Under the pieces are notes generated by a model. It saw only the letters and a program-made list of their open reading frames with translations. It had not been told where the DNA came from and ran no database searches. A stretch of 20,247 bases of DNA, taken from NCBI GenBank assembly GCA_002498525.1, contig DAHR01000002.1, forward strand, positions 24,165-44,411, in the 5' to 3' direction. Source of the stretch: Euryarchaeota archaeon UBA58 (GTDB lineage: Archaea > Thermoplasmatota > Poseidoniia > Poseidoniales > Thalassarchaeaceae). The translations under genes were made by a program, and so were the position numbers. This document shows, in pieces, positions 1 to 8,076 of the stretch; positions within the stretch are counted from its first letter, which is position 1, and each line of letters starts with the position of its first letter.

Positions 1-3000
1 GTAGATCATATCGACTTCCGTGAAGCCATCCGAATCAGCATCCAGAGACACGATGTAATCACCGGGAACGACTGGACCGTAGGTGAAAGTGCCGTTCTCA
101 TCAGGAGTGATGAGGCAGGGCGCGTAGATGATATCTGCGCACTCGGATACTGCATCCGCATCTTCTGAATCAATCACCTGTAACGAGACTGGATGAAGAA
201 TAGGATTCTGTTGGTCGTCGACGAGTTTGCCTTCTATCCAGCCACCCGCGACATCGATTGCAGTGACGGAAGGGATTCCCGAATACGGCACGGTGAAGCC
301 GTCGGAAATCTCTACACGAGTTCCATCAGAGAAGATGATGGTCACGTCGTATGAACCCGGAATCGCATTGATCAGATGGAAAGTTCCCTCTTGAACCATC
401 GGCCCACTGAAGACCCCTTCACCAGAGAATGTGCCAGTTCCATTGATGGTTCCATAGGTTTCGATATCCTCATCGGAGGCATCGACGGTGAAAACTCCGG
501 TTCCGTACAAGGACGATCCGTTGTGAATCTGCGAGAATGAAGATGTGCCATTCGAGGTGAATCGTCCGGTAGCATTGATGACACCATCGATGAGATGATC
601 TCCGTCGGCGAGTGAGCAGACTGAGTAATTCTCAGGCATCGTGCCATTCTCATTACAATCGCCGTCGATCACTGATTCGTTCTCGAAGACGCCTGAGAGT
701 GTGCCACGGCCACTGAACTGGCCAACAGCGGTGAGACTGTGACCGTGTAGAATAGTCTGCATGTGAGTGCCATAGAAGTCATCAACAGATACGACACCAT
801 TACTGATTACCTCTCCTTCGCCAGTGAATGTGACCTCGCCGATTCCCTGGAAGGCGAGGTTAGGACCACTGACAGTTCCTGTTGAGGTCATGAGAGGGAT
901 CGGGTCGAGTGTAATCATGCTCCACGAAGCAGTCAACTCGACCACGGCATCGGTGATGGCATCTCCATCGAATGCATCGTTGCCAGCCCAGATGAGGCGC
1001 CCAGTGGCGAAGGATGGGGTGACAGTGATGTCAGCGACGATGTGTTCGACACCGTTGCTGTGTCCAGCGGTACCCGAGATGTTGACGATGGTCTCGGCGA
1101 GCCATTGCGAGCCGGAGACATTGCCGAGAATCCCAGTGATTAGATTGACATTGCGCTCGGTTGTGTATGAATCGGTCGCAAGGTCGCTGAGCATTCCTCC
1201 AGCTCCGCTAGAGAGTTGGGCTCGAGCAGTGTCGAGATTGGGCTCACCGAAGAAGGCGCTGACCCGAATTCTACCGGCTGGAACGATGAAGGAATAATCG
1301 CCATTCTCATCAGCGTCAACCGTGCCGATGGGAATCCAATAGGATCGCGGATCCTGATCGATGATGCTGCCATTCTCATCGGCGACTTCTTCACCGCTGA
1401 AAGCATCGCGCTCGATGAGAATACGAGCGTTTGGAATAGGTCCGAAACCATCGAGTTCGACGCTTCCTTCGATCGTCGCGCCACTGTAGTATTTCACCAC
1501 CTTGACATTCGTGTTGGCGCGACCGATCGCAGCAAAGCCACCATCGTGGATGTCGGCGACGCTGTTGTTGTCCGCATCCGGCCAACTAGAACCGTCGTCA
1601 TACCAGTTCGCGATGACGAAGTGATTCATCATCGCGCCTGGCAGCGGGAAGGCATTCTCCAGGATGGAATTAGGAGTTCCGCCAATGGCCCAGGTTGGAC
1701 CAGGTTGAGCGGGATCGCCCACGAGGCCGAGGCTGCTGGAGCCGTAGCCTACGTAAATACGAGAAATCATGGTTTCAAAGAATGAATCGGTCTGCTGGTA
1801 ATCGATATCGACGAGTTGGATGATCAAGGTTGAATCCTGAAGAGCTCCTGATTGCTGTCTGACGATGTCATTCAGATACTCCTGTTCGTATTGTGCCTGA
1901 GTCATCGGGATGATTGGACCAGTACCGCGCTGAGTCAGATACACCGACTCGATGTAATGGTCAGGATCCAATCCAGAGAGAGTTGTCGGCGCGTAGAAGA
2001 TTCCCGTCGTCTGACCACGGTGGTAACTCGAATCTTCGTAGTATCTGCCACCCAGTGGATAGAGGCGGTCATCTATCGCGAAGTATCGAATCTCGTTGTT
2101 GCGGAAGATTGTCTGACCCAATGCTCCTTCGTAATCCTGCACCTCATATTCGATTGAGGTTGTCAAGTCGTCGTACAGGTCGACCAATTCCTCAAGGGTG
2201 AATGCGGACGTCAGGAAAGCTCGAGCAAGACCAAGTTTCGCATTGACTCGATGAAGATTCGTCGAAATGTCACCGAAGTCCTCAATCAGGTCTGCTGTAT
2301 ATCGATAACCACCGATCTGATAGTGCGTGATTTTGTCTTTATAAGGCTGAGAATTGGCTCTTGTCTGATCGAAAAAGGCTCTGGCTGCAGATTCGTTTGT
2401 GGTGGAATTGCCAATCTGCTCGCCGTCGAGATAGACATACCACATCGGTTCACTCGGCATACCGTTGCTGTCCAAGTCAACGCCATGCAACAATTCGACG
2501 CCTGCATCTTCTGCAATCACGGCGAGGGCGCGAGCCTCGACGAATGAGCGATCATCGAAGCCGAAGGACATGATGTCTGCGAATTCGGCTTGCTGTGGGT
2601 AGTTCAGGTGTCGATTGAGCGCGGCCGTGAATTCATCGCTGAATCCACCATCACCGGTGTAGCGGCGATCGCCTTGTGCGAGGGTTGCAATGAACATCGC
2701 GAGTGTGTCTGTCTGACCTGAAGCGAGCAACATCGCACCGCTGTTCGGGATACCGGACTGGAAGTTGTCTGCAACAGTAGGGTGCTCGCCAGAGTTCAAT
2801 GCTTGGAATCCATAATCCCACCATGAAACGAAAGCGGGGCGATTACCGAATGGCACGTCTGCGTCCTGTTCGGAGAGCCATTCGTAAGCCAGGTTCCAGC
2901 CACCGCCATTGAACCCTGGTCCGAAGGTCCCCATGTACCAGCAGCCGCCGTTGCAGGATGCCGAGGGACTGTATGTGGAACCGTCGAGCACAGAGAAGCC

Positions 3001-5685
3001 GAAAATCGGGTCCTGTAATCGCAGAATGTCTGGAGTGAGATCGTAGATCGTCTGATCGACATCGCCCGCAGCTGTCTCTCCCCGAGGAATACCCGCGTCG
3101 ATGCCGTAAGTCGCGTGCTGGGTCACGACGAGCATGAGTACCAGCAGCAGCGCCGGGATTGCCGGCCTCTTCTTGCTCGCAGGCTTGATCGAGCGTAATC
3201 GGGCACGCGGAGTGCCGATGCCCGATCGACGCCATTCCTTGACGAAGACCGAGAACTCAGCTCGCTTCCACATCGCGGCGATGCCGATCGCACCGACGAC
3301 GGCCATCGCCGGCGTCGCGTTGAAGATGAATCGGCCGGCGGTCCAAGCCATGTACGTAGCGATGAGGACCCAAAGGCCGAGCAAGGCGTGTCCCTGCTTA
3401 TCCTCGCGAGTACCGCGCCAGAGCAGCGCGAAGGCATAGCCGATTGCAATAAGTGAAACAATCGGACCATAAGATGCGAACAGAATACCTCGGCTTGGTG
3501 CTTGAGCCTCACCGATCGTACCGAAAATCTTGTTCTTCGAGAAGTAGAATCCGCCGGTGAAGAGAATATCCCATCCATTGTAGATATCGAGTTCCTGAAG
3601 AGCCCTGAGCAACACGAGGATACCTCCGAAAAGGACCGCACCGCTACATAGAACCAGCAACCATGGCTTGTCCCGATACGAACTTGCAACCCAACCGAGC
3701 GCAATGGTGAATCCGAGAATGTAGAACATCGGCTGGAAGCCGCTCGGTGCTAGAAGCAGATTCAATCCAGGCCAGATGTAGAATGGCAACGGAACCACGA
3801 AAGTGGTCATCATCATCTGCATGGCAGCCGCCGTCAACGGTAGACTGTCACGGCGGCGGAACATGTTGAGAACGATCTGTGCAGCATATGCTAGGAAGAG
3901 GATTCCCGGTCCGTAGACGAATCCCTTCCATCCAAGAGCAACGGTGGCGAAACTGATTCCGGCCAGAGTCGCGTTCGCCATGGTGGCAGGATTGCGTCGC
4001 CACATCTCACGTATGCCCGCAATCAGATAGAGCGGGTTCGGACTCGGGTCGCGGAAGATCCGCTCGCTGCCGATTCCATCGACAGCCTTGATCCAGTAGT
4101 AGAATGCCAAGGTCAGGAACAGCAGAGCGAAGGCGTCGTGGTCGGCCAGGCCGAAGGTCGAATGACTGATGTGACCGGGCATCAGAGCCATCAGCCACGC
4201 GGCGATGACTCCCGCCTGAGCGCTGTGGAGTCGGTGCGCGATACCTGCGATCGGCAGGACGATGAGGGCGCCGAAAATCGCCGGGAATCCGGCGACAGAC
4301 CACCAGACAACCTCCTCAGCAGGAGTACCGGTGAGCCACTCCAGAGCCAAGCCACCCAGGGCGAGGCACCATGAGAAGAGAGGTGGACGAGGGTTGATTC
4401 CGCCGGAAGGGTAAGCCCTATCTGCGTCGAATATGAAGTGTGAACGCTCAGCTACGATATAGTCGACGACTCGCTTCATGTACCAAGGGTCAGAGCCTCC
4501 AGTCATGTCCCAAAGACCAGTGATATTCGCGTTCATCGCAGGCATGACATTCCATCCGGTGCGAATCGCGAAGCCGATGATGACCGCAGAACCAACGAGG
4601 ATGGGATAGCTGTTATCGTTCCACCAGATTCGGTAACCACTCGGCTCTCTGCGAGGTGCGATGTCGCCGAAATATCCGCGCACACCGAGCATGACGGCGA
4701 GGACATTCGCCCAGAAAGTCAGCAGGAACCAGGATCCAGCTCCCATCGTATCATTGCCCGCGAAGAATTCGAGGCGAGCAGGAAGGTGATTGCCAATCTC
4801 GACCAGATGGGCGAGACTGTAGATAATCCAGTTCAGAGCGACGAGCGCGCCTATCACGTGCCAGCGCTCGGCGCGACAGAAAGCGACGAACATGACGATG
4901 ATTGTCGTAGTGATGGCCCAGACGCTGCCGAGATACAGATGAGATTCGAAGACTGCAGCGTCAGTGAATCCAGCCAACCAGAACAAGGGAATGAGGTTAG
5001 CCGAGAGAATCACTCCCATGAAAATCAACGTTTCCTTGGCGCTACCAAGATCGAATCTCTCAGGAAGATGTGCGAAGATTCGTCCACGACCTGCTTCGTC
5101 GAGAGTACCTCTGAATAGAATCGCCAGAATCACACCATAGACGATTGAAGCGAACCAGAAGGCGAAGAAGTCGGCACCGATGATACCTCGCTGGAGATCG
5201 ATGAGTTGAGTCTGTAGTTGAGTCCCCTCGGCCAGAGTCAATTCGGGCATTGCCGCTGCATACGATACAGAGAGGTGGAAGGCAGCAATGGTGACCATGA
5301 GAATCGTCGCCTCTTCATTCCGTTCGCTCTGAACCAGCAGCAAGGTCGCTATTCCCACGAATGTGAAGGTCGTGGCAAGAATCGGGTCGGCAAAACCGAG
5401 CGCGTTGGCCACGAAAGCGAGCGCTACGAAACCTAGCGAGATCACCGCGGTGCGGTGAGATGAGGCATTTCCAAGAGGAGCGATGACTCCGATCCGTCCC
5501 AAAACAGCCGCGAGAGCAACTGCTATGGGAAGGATGACCCACTTGTCTGTGTCAATCATCACATCATCAGCGAGGGAGGTGGCCGTGAAGAAGAGCAGAA
5601 GAAGACCTGCAAGCGCCACTGGGGCTGTTGCGAGACTCTTCTGCGAGTTCACTCCTCCCCTCGCATTCCCGTTTTCATAAGACAT
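1..5685 (-). CDS. aglB: Giant AglB/STT3 oligosaccharyltransferase with N-terminal membrane extension and long C-terminal tail (partial, 3' end outside window)
   Basis: Transfers the lipid-linked glycan to Asn of N-X-S/T sequons on exported proteins, at the outer face of the membrane. The frame is open for 1895 codons and runs off the left edge. Seen: about nine hydrophobic segments in residues 15-345, then the STT3 core with SDPWYMKR (398-405, first acidic motif), GLADHDAF (near 515, second DxD-type motif), more membrane helices, and the catalytic-family signature WWDYG at 955-959. In typical archaeal AglB the first acidic motif is near residue 45, so about 350 residues are extra. After about residue 1400 there is a carboxypeptidase-regulatory-like beta domain (SGATIEGSVELDG), a Gly/Ser/Thr-rich repetitive stretch (about 1570-1765) and a second such domain (GGWIEGKLVDD) up to the edge. 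Start: ATG 5685 has GGAG 9 nt upstream; in-frame ATG 5694 directly abuts that GGAG and is less likely. It follows purD on the same strand, with its own TATA-like box in the gap. Confidence 0.95.
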   Translation of the reverse strand, partial: MSYENGNARGGVNSQKSLATAPVALAGLLLLFFTATSLADDVMIDTDKWVILPIAVALAAVLGRIGVIAPLGNASSHRTAVISLGFVALAFVANALGFADPILATTFTFVGIATLLLVQSERNEEATILMVTIAAFHLSVSYAAAMPELTLAEGTQLQTQLIDLQRGIIGADFFAFWFASIVYGVILAILFRGTLDEAGRGRIFAHLPERFDLGSAKETLIFMGVILSANLIPLFWLAGFTDAAVFESHLYLGSVWAITTTIIVMFVAFCRAERWHVIGALVALNWIIYSLAHLVEIGNHLPARLEFFAGNDTMGAGSWFLLTFWANVLAVMLGVRGYFGDIAPRREPSGYRIWWNDNSYPILVGSAVIIGFAIRTGWNVMPAMNANITGLWDMTGGSDPWYMKRVVDYIVAERSHFIFDADRAYPSGGINPRPPLFSWCLALGGLALEWLTGTPAEEVVWWSVAGFPAIFGALIVLPIAGIAHRLHSAQAGVIAAWLMALMPGHISHSTFGLADHDAFALLFLTLAFYYWIKAVDGIGSERIFRDPSPNPLYLIAGIREMWRRNPATMANATLAGISFATVALGWKGFVYGPGILFLAYAAQIVLNMFRRRDSLPLTAAAMQMMMTTFVVPLPFYIWPGLNLLLAPSGFQPMFYILGFTIALGWVASSYRDKPWLLVLCSGAVLFGGILVLLRALQELDIYNGWDILFTGGFYFSKNKIFGTIGEAQAPSRGILFASYGPIVSLIAIGYAFALLWRGTREDKQGHALLGLWVLIATYMAWTAGRFIFNATPAMAVVGAIGIAAMWKRAEFSVFVKEWRRSGIGTPRARLRSIKPASKKRPAIPALLLVLMLVVTQHATYGIDAGIPRGETAAGDVDQTIYDLTPDILRLQDPIFGFSVLDGSTYSPSASCNGGCWYMGTFGPGFNGGGWNLAYEWLSEQDADVPFGNRPAFVSWWDYGFQALNSGEHPTVADNFQSGIPNSGAMLLASGQTDTLAMFIATLAQGDRRYTGDGGFSDEFTAALNRHLNYPQQAEFADIMSFGFDDRSFVEARALAVIAEDAGVELLHGVDLDSNGMPSEPMWYVYLDGEQIGNSTTNESAARAFFDQTRANSQPYKDKITHYQIGGYRYTADLIEDFGDISTNLHRVNAKLGLARAFLTSAFTLEELVDLYDDLTTSIEYEVQDYEGALGQTIFRNNEIRYFAIDDRLYPLGGRYYEDSSYHRGQTTGIFYAPTTLSGLDPDHYIESVYLTQRGTGPIIPMTQAQYEQEYLNDIVRQQSGALQDSTLIIQLVDIDYQQTDSFFETMISRIYVGYGSSSLGLVGDPAQPGPTWAIGGTPNSILENAFPLPGAMMNHFVIANWYDDGSSWPDADNNSVADIHDGGFAAIGRANTNVKVVKYYSGATIEGSVELDGFGPIPNARILIERDAFSGEEVADENGSIIDQDPRSYWIPIGTVDADENGDYSFIVPAGRIRVSAFFGEPNLDTARAQLSSGAGGMLSDLATDSYTTERNVNLITGILGNVSGSQWLAETIVNISGTAGHSNGVEHIVADITVTPSFATGRLIWAGNDAFDGDAITDAVVELTASWSMITLDPIPLMTSTGTVSGPNLAFQGIGEVTFTGEGEVISNGVVSVDDFYGTHMQTILHGHSLTAVGQFSGRGTLSGVFENESVIDGDCNENGTMPENYSVCSLADGDHLIDGVINATGRFTSNGTSSFSQIHNGSSLYGTGVFTVDASDEDIETYGTINGTGTFSGEGVFSGPMVQEGTFHLINAIPGSYDVTIIFSDGTRVEISDGFTVPYSGIPSVTAIDVAGGWIEGKLVDDQQNPILHPVSLQVIDSEDADAVSECADIIYAPCLITPDENGTFTYGPVVPGDYIVSLDADSDGFTEVDMIY

Positions 5686-5745
5686 TGTTTTCATCTCCGT
5701 CAATTTGCAGCCTGAAGGCTCAGCGTCGCGGCGACCTGAAGTCCT

Positions 5746-5754
5746 GTTATAATC
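5746..5754 (-). promoter_or_regulatory. TATA-like box of aglB
   Basis: The minus strand reads GATTATAAC here, about 60 nt before the aglB ATG. A start site 25 nt downstream would give a short leader that contains the GGAG ribosome binding site. This suggests that aglB can be transcribed independently of purD. Position and A/T content are the only evidence. Confidence 0.45.
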
Positions 5755-5808
5755 GTTCTCGGCTCTATTGCTACGTAGTAGCAGCAGCGGATGCTGATGT
5801 CCACTCGC

Positions 5809-7068
5809 TCAGAGGGCCCGGTAGGCGATATCTGAGCGATGATGTGAACCCTCTAATTGAACCTCGTCGAGCACTGCGTAAGCAGTCTCGACTGCGCTCC
5901 TCAAATCGGCTGCGATTGCGGTTGCTGCGAGCACCCGACCACCACTTGAAACCAGTTTGCCATCGTCGTCGATTCGGGTTCCAGCGTGATGGATGAATCC
6001 GACGATGTCGCCCTCCTCGATTCGAGTGTCAGCGCCTGAGATCACTCTGCCGGTAGCCGAGGCGGCCGGATATCCCTCCGAAGCCAAGACGACTGTGACA
6101 GCCGATTTATCGCTGAATCGAGGATTCAGAGAAGCCACCGAGCCGATGGCGACAGCGAGGAGCAACTCGCCCAGATCGCTGTCGACCAGAGGAATCGTGA
6201 CTTGGGTCTCTGGGTCGCCGAATCGGACGTTGTACTCGACGACAGAAGGCGCGCCTTCAGCGTCGATCATCAGCCCTACGTAGAGGCAGCCGCGATATGG
6301 AATCGGTTGATTGCGAAGGTGATGGTGCATCGGTTCAACGATCTCTTCGATGGCTCTGCGACGAACTGCCGCTGTTACCACTGGTGCTGGTGCATAGGCT
6401 CCCATGCCTCCGGTATTCGGACCTTGGTCACCATCCCCCACACGTTTGTGGTCCTGACTCGCTGGTAGGCAGACATAACCGGATTCGTCCATAAGGACGA
6501 GCATCGAAGCTTCTTCACCTGCGAGGAATTCCTCGAGAAGGACGAATCCGTCCCCCTCTATGCTCTGCGCGATGAATTCGGCGGCTTCGGCTCTGTCGGA
6601 GGTTACGACGACGCCCTTGCCGCCGGCCAAGACATCCCGCTTGACGACCCATGGTTCTGAATAGCGGTCGAGGGCGGCTTCGATATCGGCTCCTGAACGT
6701 AGAATCTGGATGCCACCTGTAGGGATATCCAGTAGTTCCATGATTTGCTTGGCGTGGAGCTTGGAACCTTCCAGCGCCGCACCTTCGCTGTGGGGTCCGA
6801 AGCACGGGATGTCGACGGCGCGAAGACGCTCAGCGATTCCCGCGACCAAAGGACCCTCCGGACCGACGACCACGAGGTCGGCACGGAGTTCAATCGCAAG
6901 ATCCAAAACAGCCTCCACATCGCTCGCCGAGATCGGGTGGTTGGTGCCGATGGCTGCGGTACCAGCATTACCAGGGCAGGTATGGACGGCTGCTACAGAT
7001 TCGCTCTCGGCCAAGCCGATGCCCAACGCATGTTCACGCCCGCCCCCGCCAACGACGAGGACAGTCAT
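5809..7068 (-). CDS. purD: Phosphoribosylamine--glycine ligase (GAR synthetase)
   Basis: Makes 5'-phosphoribosylglycinamide from phosphoribosylamine, glycine and ATP, the second step of de novo purine synthesis; cytosolic. From ATG 7068 the protein has 419 residues, the usual family length, and begins TVLVVGGGGREHALG as PurD N-domains do. Further visible family motifs are VVGPEGPLVAGIAERLR, the ATP-grasp segment VVKRDVLAGGKGVVV, LLEEFLAGEEASMLV, ASQDHKRVGDGDQGPNTGGM, and the metal/ATP-binding VVEYNVRFGDPETQV. The frame stays open upstream to a GTG at 7170, and ATG 7077 and 7095 are also possible. I chose 7068 because the Rossmann-like first strand starts directly after it; no convincing ribosome binding site decides between them. 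It lies about 110 bp downstream of carS on the same strand. The protein is a single domain, not fused to PurM or PurN. Confidence 0.97.
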   Translation of the reverse strand: MTVLVVGGGGREHALGIGLAESESVAAVHTCPGNAGTAAIGTNHPISASDVEAVLDLAIELRADLVVVGPEGPLVAGIAERLRAVDIPCFGPHSEGAALEGSKLHAKQIMELLDIPTGGIQILRSGADIEAALDRYSEPWVVKRDVLAGGKGVVVTSDRAEAAEFIAQSIEGDGFVLLEEFLAGEEASMLVLMDESGYVCLPASQDHKRVGDGDQGPNTGGMGAYAPAPVVTAAVRRRAIEEIVEPMHHHLRNQPIPYRGCLYVGLMIDAEGAPSVVEYNVRFGDPETQVTIPLVDSDLGELLLAVAIGSVASLNPRFSDKSAVTVVLASEGYPAASATGRVISGADTRIEEGDIVGFIHHAGTRIDDDGKLVSSGGRVLAATAIAADLRSAVETAYAVLDEVQLEGSHHRSDIAYRAL

Positions 7069-7180
7069 TCCGGCCATGGTCGCTGGGCGGCCCATCAAGG
7101 AGATAATGCATTCCGAGAGACCTCCTCGAAGCAGAATGGGCAGAGAGGCAATCTGGGGTGCGGACGTCACAAGGATGCCA

Positions 7181-7864
7181 TCAGTATGGAACTGATTTGA
7201 GGCCGAGGCGGTGGCCGAGGATGTTGAACGCCCTATGGATTAGTGGGGTGAGGATCAGGATCCCTAGGATGGCGGGCCTGAGATCGGAATGTGTGAAAAT
7301 CTGATCGGGGAAGAGTAGGAATGCTGCGATGAATATCGCCAGTGCGAATGGGATGGTGTCCAGAAGCGGCGCGCGTGAACTCGTCTCCCCCTCCCGCTTG
7401 AGCCCTCGGCGGCGTTTGATGTAGGAACCGAATGAGTCGCCAAGCATGCAGGCGAAGCCGAGACTGGCGCCGATCAGGAAGGCGGCTCCGGATTCGCCAC
7501 CGATCCAGAACCAATCCCCCGCATCAGCCCAACTCACAGGATCGATGAAGGGTCTACCGGCGGGGGCTGCACGACCTTGCCAGAGAATGTGTACGAGCAG
7601 TGTCAGAAGTCCGCCGAAGATCGCCCCGCCGAACAGACCTTCCCAGGTTTTCCCATCGCCTAGAAGTCTGTTGCCGTCCGAGTGAACCTTGCCTCCGTCA
7701 ATCTTGTGATTCGAGATGCCGAATTTCTCAGGTAACCAATAGCCACACAGCATCGCACCTGTGTTGGCCAGATAGGCTGGACCATACATCATCAGGACTG
7801 ATAGGACATTCAGCGCGAAGCCACTAGGGTCCGTCGCAGGAAAGCTCTCGGAACCGAGGGACAT
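7181..7864 (-). CDS. carS: CDP-archaeol synthase
   Basis: Activates the archaeal lipid precursor 2,3-di-O-geranylgeranylglyceryl phosphate with CTP, giving CDP-archaeol for polar head-group attachment; integral membrane enzyme (DUF46/CarS family). Visible family signatures: YGPAYLANTGA near the N-terminus, KIDGGKVHSDGNRLLGDGKT followed by WEGLFGG, and GDSFGSYIKRRRGLKREGE with the conserved downstream LLDTIPFALA. About five membrane segments are predicted by eye, with the polar catalytic loops between them. A loop of about 20 residues (RAAPAGRPFIDPVSWADAG) after the second helix appears to be an insertion. Start: ATG 7864 is preferred; an in-frame TTG at 7876 would add four residues. It is the first gene of a minus-strand run with purD and is divergent from the gene at 8077. 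It is one of the strongest indications in the window that the organism is an archaeon. Confidence 0.95.
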   Translation of the reverse strand: MSLGSESFPATDPSGFALNVLSVLMMYGPAYLANTGAMLCGYWLPEKFGISNHKIDGGKVHSDGNRLLGDGKTWEGLFGGAIFGGLLTLLVHILWQGRAAPAGRPFIDPVSWADAGDWFWIGGESGAAFLIGASLGFACMLGDSFGSYIKRRRGLKREGETSSRAPLLDTIPFALAIFIAAFLLFPDQIFTHSDLRPAILGILILTPLIHRAFNILGHRLGLKSVPY

Positions 7865-7898
7865 CGAATTCGCCAATCCGCATCCTTGAATGAACTAT

Positions 7899-8018
7899 CG
7901 GTAGGCATTGAATCCTGTTGGGTGGCATGGAATCCGTCGGTAGGCATGGAATACTGCCGGTATCCATGGAATCCTGTCAGTAGGCATGGTCTCCTGTCGG
8001 AGGGCAGGGCACCTCTCC
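7899..8018. repeat. Degenerate ~20-bp tandem repeat in the divergent intergenic region
   Basis: Five to six copies of a unit close to GGTAGGCATGGAATCCTG start at about 7900, 7921, 7939, 7959, 7979 and 7999, giving spacings of 21, 18, 20, 20 and 20. The central copies are best conserved; the last (after 7999) is badly decayed. The array fills most of the gap between the divergent carS and the surface-protein gene at 8077. It has no spacers, so it is not a CRISPR array. Confidence 0.85.
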
Positions 8019-8076
8019 CTCGTTCGTGCGCCTGAGTCCGAACGATTCATTGGGCGCGCGTGACGAGAGCGAGGCA

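Noticed and set aside
824..1297. Plus-strand open frame of 157 codons
   Set aside because: Antisense to aglB, low-complexity Ser/Pro/Met-rich product, no start signals.
1216..1785. Plus-strand open frame of 189 codons
   Set aside because: It lies wholly inside the aglB tail on the other strand. Its translation has no recognisable domain, while the minus frame encodes coherent beta domains with sequons.
7069..7170. N-terminal extension of PurD to the GTG at 7170
   Set aside because: The extra 34 residues have no counterpart in PurD, whose first strand (VLVVGGGGREHAL) begins right after ATG 7068.
7899..8018. CRISPR array
   Set aside because: Copies are head-to-tail without spacers and too short and degenerate; no cas genes nearby.
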